From: Sporobacter sp963675425
GTDB lineage: Bacteria; Bacillota; Clostridia; Oscillospirales; Oscillospiraceae
Direction: 5' to 3'
Assembly: GCA_963675425.1 (NCBI GenBank)
Contig: OY776214.1
Location: forward strand, 4,216,001 to 4,280,000
DNA: 64,000 bases
Numbering within the stretch: the first letter of the stretch is position 1; every line of letters begins with the position of its first letter. Shown here piece by piece: positions 60,304 through 64,000 of the stretch. Position numbers and translations under genes: made by a program. The notes below the pieces were generated by a model. The model searched no databases. It saw nothing but the letters and a program-made list of their open reading frames with translations, and was not told where the DNA came from.

Positions 60304-62007
60304 TTAATAATCGAAGGCTATCTTCACCATTTCCGAGATGGATGTCGTTCCGTCGATGACATAATGTGACGCCGCGCGGCGAAGCGTATGCATGCCGTCC
60401 CGCATCGCCTGCTCTTTAAGCTGCTCCGTCGTACCCTTTCCGGATATAATACGCCTGAGCGCCGGTGTGATCTCCATAATCTCGTAAACGCCGATCCGGC
60501 CAAAATAACCTGTATCGCCGCACAGCTGACAGCCGCCTGGGGCATAGATGGTCAGCGGCAGCTTCGGATCAACCCCGAGCAGCTGCTTTTCCTCGTCGGT
60601 TGCCGGGCGCTGCTTCCGGCAGGCGGTACACAGGCGGCGCACAAGCCGCTGGGCGATAACGCCGACCAATGAATCGGACAGAAGGTAGGATTCAACGCCC
60701 ATATCGATCAGCCGCGTAACGGTCGCCGCCGAGCTGTTCGTATGGAGCGTGGATACGACCAGGTGTCCCGTTATAGAAGCCTGCACGGCAATGGACGCCG
60801 TTTCGTAGTCGCGGATCTCTCCGATCATGATAATATCGGGGTCCTGACGCAAAATAGCCCGAAGGGCGCTGGCAAATGTCAGCTCCGCCTTCGGATTAAC
60901 CTGGATCTGGTTGATACCGGCGACGTTGGCTTCGACAGGGTCTTCAACCGTAACGATATTCACTTCCTCACGGTTAAGCTCGCTGAGCGCCGTATACAGC
61001 GTTGTCGACTTGCCGCTCCCGGTCGGCCCTGTGACGAGCAGCATCCCGTTTGGATTGGAGAGCATGCGGTTGAATTTCTTCATTTCCCAATCCCGAAGGC
61101 CAAGCTCAGACTTGTTTCGCGTCAGGCCGGCAGCCGACGCTAACCGCATAACCACTTTTTCGCCATAAGAGGTGGGCAGAACAGACACACGCACATCGTA
61201 TTCCGCGCGGTCGACATCAGCCGTAAGCCGTCCGTCCTGTGGTTTTCTTTTTTCGGATATATCCATGCGCGCCAGTATTTTAATACGTGTGACAATAGCG
61301 GCCAGCAGCGCCGCGTCGTACATCATTTTCTCAACGAGTATACCGTCAATACGGAAGCGAACCCGTACTTTTTTCTCCAGAGCCTCAATATGTATGTCGC
61401 TGGCTCTCTGCCGGACGGCCTGTTCAATCAGGGCCTTAACAAGCTGGACGATAGGTGCCGAGCTCAGCTCCGTCTCCGCCTGCTGCGCGGCCTCTTCCAG
61501 GCTCTGCAGCTGCTGCTCTCGCTCCTTGGTATACTGCTCGGCAACAGTCATAACCTCTTCGTTGCCAAAGTATCGGTCCAGCACGGAGTTAATGGCGCTG
61601 GTAGGCGCTACGCGCGGCTCTACGCGGCAGTTGGTGATGATGGCGATATCATCCATGGCCACCATATCCAGCGGATCAGCCATGGCCAAAATCAGCGTGT
61701 TGGAGTCCTTATCGTCAAACCCAACCGGAAGAACTTTATGTTTTCTTAAAATAGAGCCGCTCACAAGCGTAATGATCTCCGGGGCAATTCGGATCCCCCG
61801 CAGCTCGATCATTTCAACACCCAGCTGTGAATGGAGCGCGTTTGTGATCTGCACTTCCGTGGTAACGCCGTTTTCAATCAGTATATCGCCGATGCGCTGC
61901 TTCGTCTTTTGCTGAAGCGACAGCGCGGCCTGAAGCTGCTGCTCGTTAACCAGCCCCTGTGCTTTTAATATGTCACCCAGTCTCATTTTTCTTCTTGGCA
62001 GGTTCAA
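60304..62007 (-). CDS. pilB: Type IV pilus extension ATPase PilB with c-di-GMP-binding MshEN domain
   Basis: I chose TTG 62007 because GGGTGA stands at good distance; ATG 61986 (MRLGDILKAQG) is the alternative. The product is 567 residues. Residues about 8-60 hold two MshEN repeats (RLGDILKAQGLVNEQQLQAA...Q and RIGDILIENGVTTEVQITNA...Q), a known c-di-GMP-binding module. The ATPase core has Walker A VTGPTGSGKSTTLYTAL, the Asp box VEDPVEANV, Walker B DPDIIMIGEIRDYET and the His box LVVSTLHTN. A zinc site follows with CTAC...CQLC (about 465-505). It drives pilin polymerisation from the cytoplasmic face. It is the first gene of the locus. Confidence 0.96.
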   Translation of the reverse strand: MNLPRRKMRLGDILKAQGLVNEQQLQAALSLQQKTKQRIGDILIENGVTTEVQITNALHSQLGVEMIELRGIRIAPEIITLVSGSILRKHKVLPVGFDDKDSNTLILAMADPLDMVAMDDIAIITNCRVEPRVAPTSAINSVLDRYFGNEEVMTVAEQYTKEREQQLQSLEEAAQQAETELSSAPIVQLVKALIEQAVRQRASDIHIEALEKKVRVRFRIDGILVEKMMYDAALLAAIVTRIKILARMDISEKRKPQDGRLTADVDRAEYDVRVSVLPTSYGEKVVMRLASAAGLTRNKSELGLRDWEMKKFNRMLSNPNGMLLVTGPTGSGKSTTLYTALSELNREEVNIVTVEDPVEANVAGINQIQVNPKAELTFASALRAILRQDPDIIMIGEIRDYETASIAVQASITGHLVVSTLHTNSSAATVTRLIDMGVESYLLSDSLVGVIAQRLVRRLCTACRKQRPATDEEKQLLGVDPKLPLTIYAPGGCQLCGDTGYFGRIGVYEIMEITPALRRIISGKGTTEQLKEQAMRDGMHTLRRAASHYVIDGTTSISEMVKIAFDY

Positions 62008-62430
62008 AAGACGTCACCCACTCCCGCTCATTTTGCGTTTTTTCCAGGACCGTTCCGGCCGGACGCAATTATTCAAATGCCACATGTTGCGGAATCCGCA
62101 TTGTCAGTGTGTTTTACGTCATATTTTCAGCATTTACCTTGCGTATTTTGACGTAATTTAAATGCTTATACAACATAATGTAGAAAAATAGTTATATTAT
62201 GCTTTATAATACTATATGTTGGTTGTTTTGTCAACCAAGCGAAGGGCATATTTACAAAAATATGGACAAACGAAAAGTTATCGAAACCCATGCAAAAGCA
62301 GGAGGAATACTATTTTGAGAAACCCGGTTTACGGATGTCGAAAACCGTCCGCGATCGTTACGGTAAACCGGATACTCTTGTCTACAGTCTGAAACCACCG
62401 GCTGAGCCGGTGGTTTCTATAAATAATAAA
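62008..62430. other. Upstream region of the pilus locus
   Basis: It holds the promoter for pilB, which could not be pinned down. No second riboswitch was recognised. AT-rich sequence lies at about 62150-62240. A perfect palindromic hairpin, AAACCACCGGCT-G-AGCCGGTGGTTT, lies at 62391-62415. Confidence 0.4.
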
Positions 62431-62462
62431 GGCCCGGGTTTTCCTGTTCGGAAAACCCGGGC
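62431..62462. terminator. Bidirectional terminator at the 3' end of focA
   Basis: GGCCCGGGTTTTCC and GGAAAACCCGGGC are complementary around TGTTC. A run of A lies on one side and TTTT on the other, so it stops transcripts from both sides. Confidence 0.85.
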
Positions 62463-62487
62463 TTTTAATCGTGCTTGAAATAAAAAA

Positions 62488-63324
62488 TTATTTCTTGGTA
62501 GCTTTGGCCGTAAGTTTTTCTTTGTCACCGGAAAGATAGAGGTACCAGTAGACAAGACCAACCATGACGGAGCCGCCGACGATATTACCAAGCGTAACAG
62601 GCAGCAGGTTCGCCACAAAGAAGTTGCCCCAAGTCAGGTTCTGCAGGCTGGAGGCAGCAATATCGCCAATAAACGCGACGTTGTTCGAGGCAAAAAGACC
62701 CGCTGAAATGAAGTACATGTTCGCAACGCTATGCTCAAAGCCGCTGAGTACGAAGAACATGATCGGGAAGAACAGACCGACGATCTTGCCCGTAACGTCC
62801 TTGGCCGCAAATGCCATCCAGACGGCGATGCAAACGAGGAAGTTGCAAAGGATACCGCGGATAAAAGCCGTGCCGAACGTCATGCTGACTTTGCCGACCG
62901 CAATGCTAACCATGTCGGCGCCCACCTCATTGCCAAACAAACCCGTTGTGCCGCCGGCAACGACGAGCGCGGCGATAAGGATGCTGCCAATAAAGTTGCC
63001 GATGTAGACGAAAACCCAGTTTTTCAGCATACCGCTAATCTTGGCCTCTTTACAGCAGACCGGCATAAGGATAATGGTATTGCCGGTAAACAGCTCGCTG
63101 CCCGCAATAAGGACCATTGCCAGTCCACCCGGGAAGACGCTTGCACCGATGAGCTTACCCACAGAACCACTGAGCGTTGCCGATGAAACCGTGTAAGCCA
63201 CGCCCGCCAGCGCGATGAAAATGCCGGCCAAAATCCCCAAAACAAGCATCTTGGGTATTGGAAGCTTTGTTTTGGCCGCACCGATCGATATGTAGTTTTG
63301 CGCGACTTCTTTTGGTGAAAACAT
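62488..63324 (-). CDS. focA: Formate/nitrite transporter family protein (FocA type)
   Basis: The 278-residue protein starts at ATG 63324 behind TAGGAGGAA. It shows the six-helix FNT layout with the FNT signature (AGSELFTGNTIILM, about residue 75), FIGSILIAALVVAGG, GILCNFLVCIAVWMAFAAKDVTGKIVGLFFPIMFFVLSGFEHSVANMYFI and LTWGNFFVANLLPVTLGNIVGGSVMVG. The conserved histidine of the pore is in GFEHSVANM. It would carry formate, or possibly nitrite or hydrosulfide, across the membrane. Formate fits fermentation in an anaerobe. No pyruvate formate-lyase gene is adjacent. Confidence 0.94.
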   Translation of the reverse strand: MFSPKEVAQNYISIGAAKTKLPIPKMLVLGILAGIFIALAGVAYTVSSATLSGSVGKLIGASVFPGGLAMVLIAGSELFTGNTIILMPVCCKEAKISGMLKNWVFVYIGNFIGSILIAALVVAGGTTGLFGNEVGADMVSIAVGKVSMTFGTAFIRGILCNFLVCIAVWMAFAAKDVTGKIVGLFFPIMFFVLSGFEHSVANMYFISAGLFASNNVAFIGDIAASSLQNLTWGNFFVANLLPVTLGNIVGGSVMVGLVYWYLYLSGDKEKLTAKATKK

Positions 63325-63738
63325 TTTATTCCTCCTAAAACTCCATTCTTATCTTTCAGAACGCGCCCACCGGTTAAGACCGGCGCACGCCTTTCTCCGC
63401 CCTCAAGGCCGCCCCCCGGAACGGCTCTTAAGAGTCTGGCATTTTTTATCGTATCACTCACACATCGCAAATTCTATTAAAATATTTTGGTATTTTGAAT
63501 TATATTTTAATTTTTCACTCTTTTTTCATTTTGCCTACTTAAAACATAAAATTGTATAAAAAGAAAGTTAGATAGTTTATGTTTTTACGTTGTAAAACAA
63601 ATCAATAAGCTGTACAATTAAATATCGACGGGTTTTATCGAACCCTGTCGCAAAGAGGCGCCGAGTAAATATCATCGCCTCTATATAGGTATGTGTATCC
63701 GCGTTTGATCCGGTCTGTATCCAAATATGTTTATGACA
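63325..63738. other. Intergenic region between focA and the LuxR-type gene
   Basis: No gene is supported. Two hairpins, AGAGGCG/CGCCTCT (63654-63682) and CGACGGGTT/AACCCTGTCG (63626-63650), follow the LuxR stop and may terminate it. The strip 63480-63610 is very AT-rich and could hold the focA promoter. A CCGG(T)TAAGACCGG hairpin lies in the focA leader at about 63369-63385. Confidence 0.45.
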
Positions 63739-64000
63739 TCAGGTGTTGTTGAACAGGCCGAACAGCTGCGTCCGGTTTCGTACCTTTGTTTTGGCATAGA
63801 TGTTGGAAAGGTGCTTGGAAAGCGTGGCGTGCGTAATATAAAGCTGCTGACAGATATCCTCGCTGCTTTTACTGGCACACACCAGCGTGACTATTTCCGT
63901 TTCCCGTTTCGTCAATCCATAACGTGATGCCATCTTGGTAACACGTTCCGGCTGCGGCGCGCTCCCGCCGTGCAGCTGACGGCCCTCGAGCAGGCTGTAA
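63739..64000 (-). CDS. LuxR-type transcriptional regulator, C-terminal part (5' end outside window)
   Basis: The frame is open to the end of the window. The visible 86 residues include MASRYGLTKRETEIVTLVCASKSSEDICQQLYITHATLSKHLSNIYAKTKVRNRTQLFGLF, the LuxR/NarL helix-turn-helix with the conserved TxREtEI...I...L.is..TvK.H..niy.Kl...nRtql pattern. The upstream part would be a sensor or receiver domain. It lies upstream of focA in the same direction; a role in its control is possible but unproven. Confidence 0.9.
   Translation of the reverse strand, partial: YSLLEGRQLHGGSAPQPERVTKMASRYGLTKRETEIVTLVCASKSSEDICQQLYITHATLSKHLSNIYAKTKVRNRTQLFGLFNNT

Noticed and set aside
62008..62300. Second c-di-GMP riboswitch before pilB
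   Set aside because: A GCAAAA string on the minus strand near 62030 looked suggestive, but the GGGACGCAAA core and the GTTGCCG closing arm are missing.
62290..62478. 62-codon frame between pilB and focA
   Set aside because: It spans two strong hairpins including the focA terminator; coding is unlikely.
63325..63470. THF-type or other known riboswitch in the focA leader
   Set aside because: Only a small CCGG hairpin is present; no conserved riboswitch core could be matched by eye.

Overview
The window looks like a chromosomal segment of an anaerobic, probably spore-lineage Firmicute (class Clostridia, Oscillospiraceae-like by gene content). This rests on strong AGGAGG-type ribosome binding sites, sigma-A type promoters, an SLH-domain surface protein, a Spo0A-receiver-like regulator, [FeFe]-hydrogenase-like and DMSO-reductase-family enzymes, FocA and a Clostridia-style type IV pilus operon. 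Assignment to a genus is not possible from this sequence alone. By eye most of the window is moderately GC-rich, but about 5.1-12.8 kb is clearly more AT-rich.

Layout. (1) 1-2.5 kb: the end of a zinc alcohol dehydrogenase and an orphan sugar-type binding lipoprotein behind a perfect consensus promoter. (2) 2.5-4.9 kb: an IS481-like element, frameshifted and then broken by an IS256-family element. The IS256 transposase has lost its first catalytic Asp, so the nest looks dead. (3) 5.0-12.9 kb: tRNA-Leu(CAA) followed by an AT-rich, island-like stretch with three TetR regulators, each with a readable operator/promoter, plus an alpha/beta hydrolase, a LysR/threonine-dehydratase pair, a DUF4386 membrane protein and a flavodoxin-fold protein. 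(4) 13-18.4 kb: a PNPOx-like protein, a DUF445 protein and a two-gene molybdoenzyme resembling pyrogallol-phloroglucinol transhydroxylase, whose small subunit carries a single-base frameshift. (5) 18.8-26.9 kb: DUF2325, an [FeFe]-hydrogenase-like protein, a solitary receiver, FeoAB with a divergent DtxR/MntR-type repressor, a small ferritin resembling encapsulated ferritins, and a 2,4-dienoyl-CoA-reductase/OYE-type enzyme. (6) 27-43.6 kb: an XRE-TPR regulator with a YxlEFG-like ABC module, two MacAB-like efflux cassettes flanking an SLH protein, a 439-bp mirror-ended hairpin element, GyrI-like and WYL regulators and a GNAT-GrpB fusion. (7) 43.7-62.0 kb (minus strand): a complete type IV pilus locus, pilB-pilT-pilC-[c-di-GMP-I riboswitch + terminator]-pilA-pilD-pilMN fusion-pilO-four minor prepilin/PilX-like genes-a 1724-residue secreted giant. 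(8) 62.4-64 kb: a FocA-type formate channel and the C-terminus of a LuxR-type regulator.

How the parts work together. The most coherent system is the pilus locus. The extension ATPase PilB carries two MshEN-type c-di-GMP-binding motifs, and a c-di-GMP-I aptamer with a terminator sits between the motor genes and the major pilin, so one second messenger could act on both motor and subunit supply. The last gene encodes a giant protein with repeated alpha/beta modules that may be a pilus-linked surface protein. The iron genes form a compact uptake/repression/storage group. The transhydroxylase pair points to anaerobic metabolism of trihydroxybenzenes, if the small subunit is functional. All functional statements are inferences from motifs and context; no database search was run.
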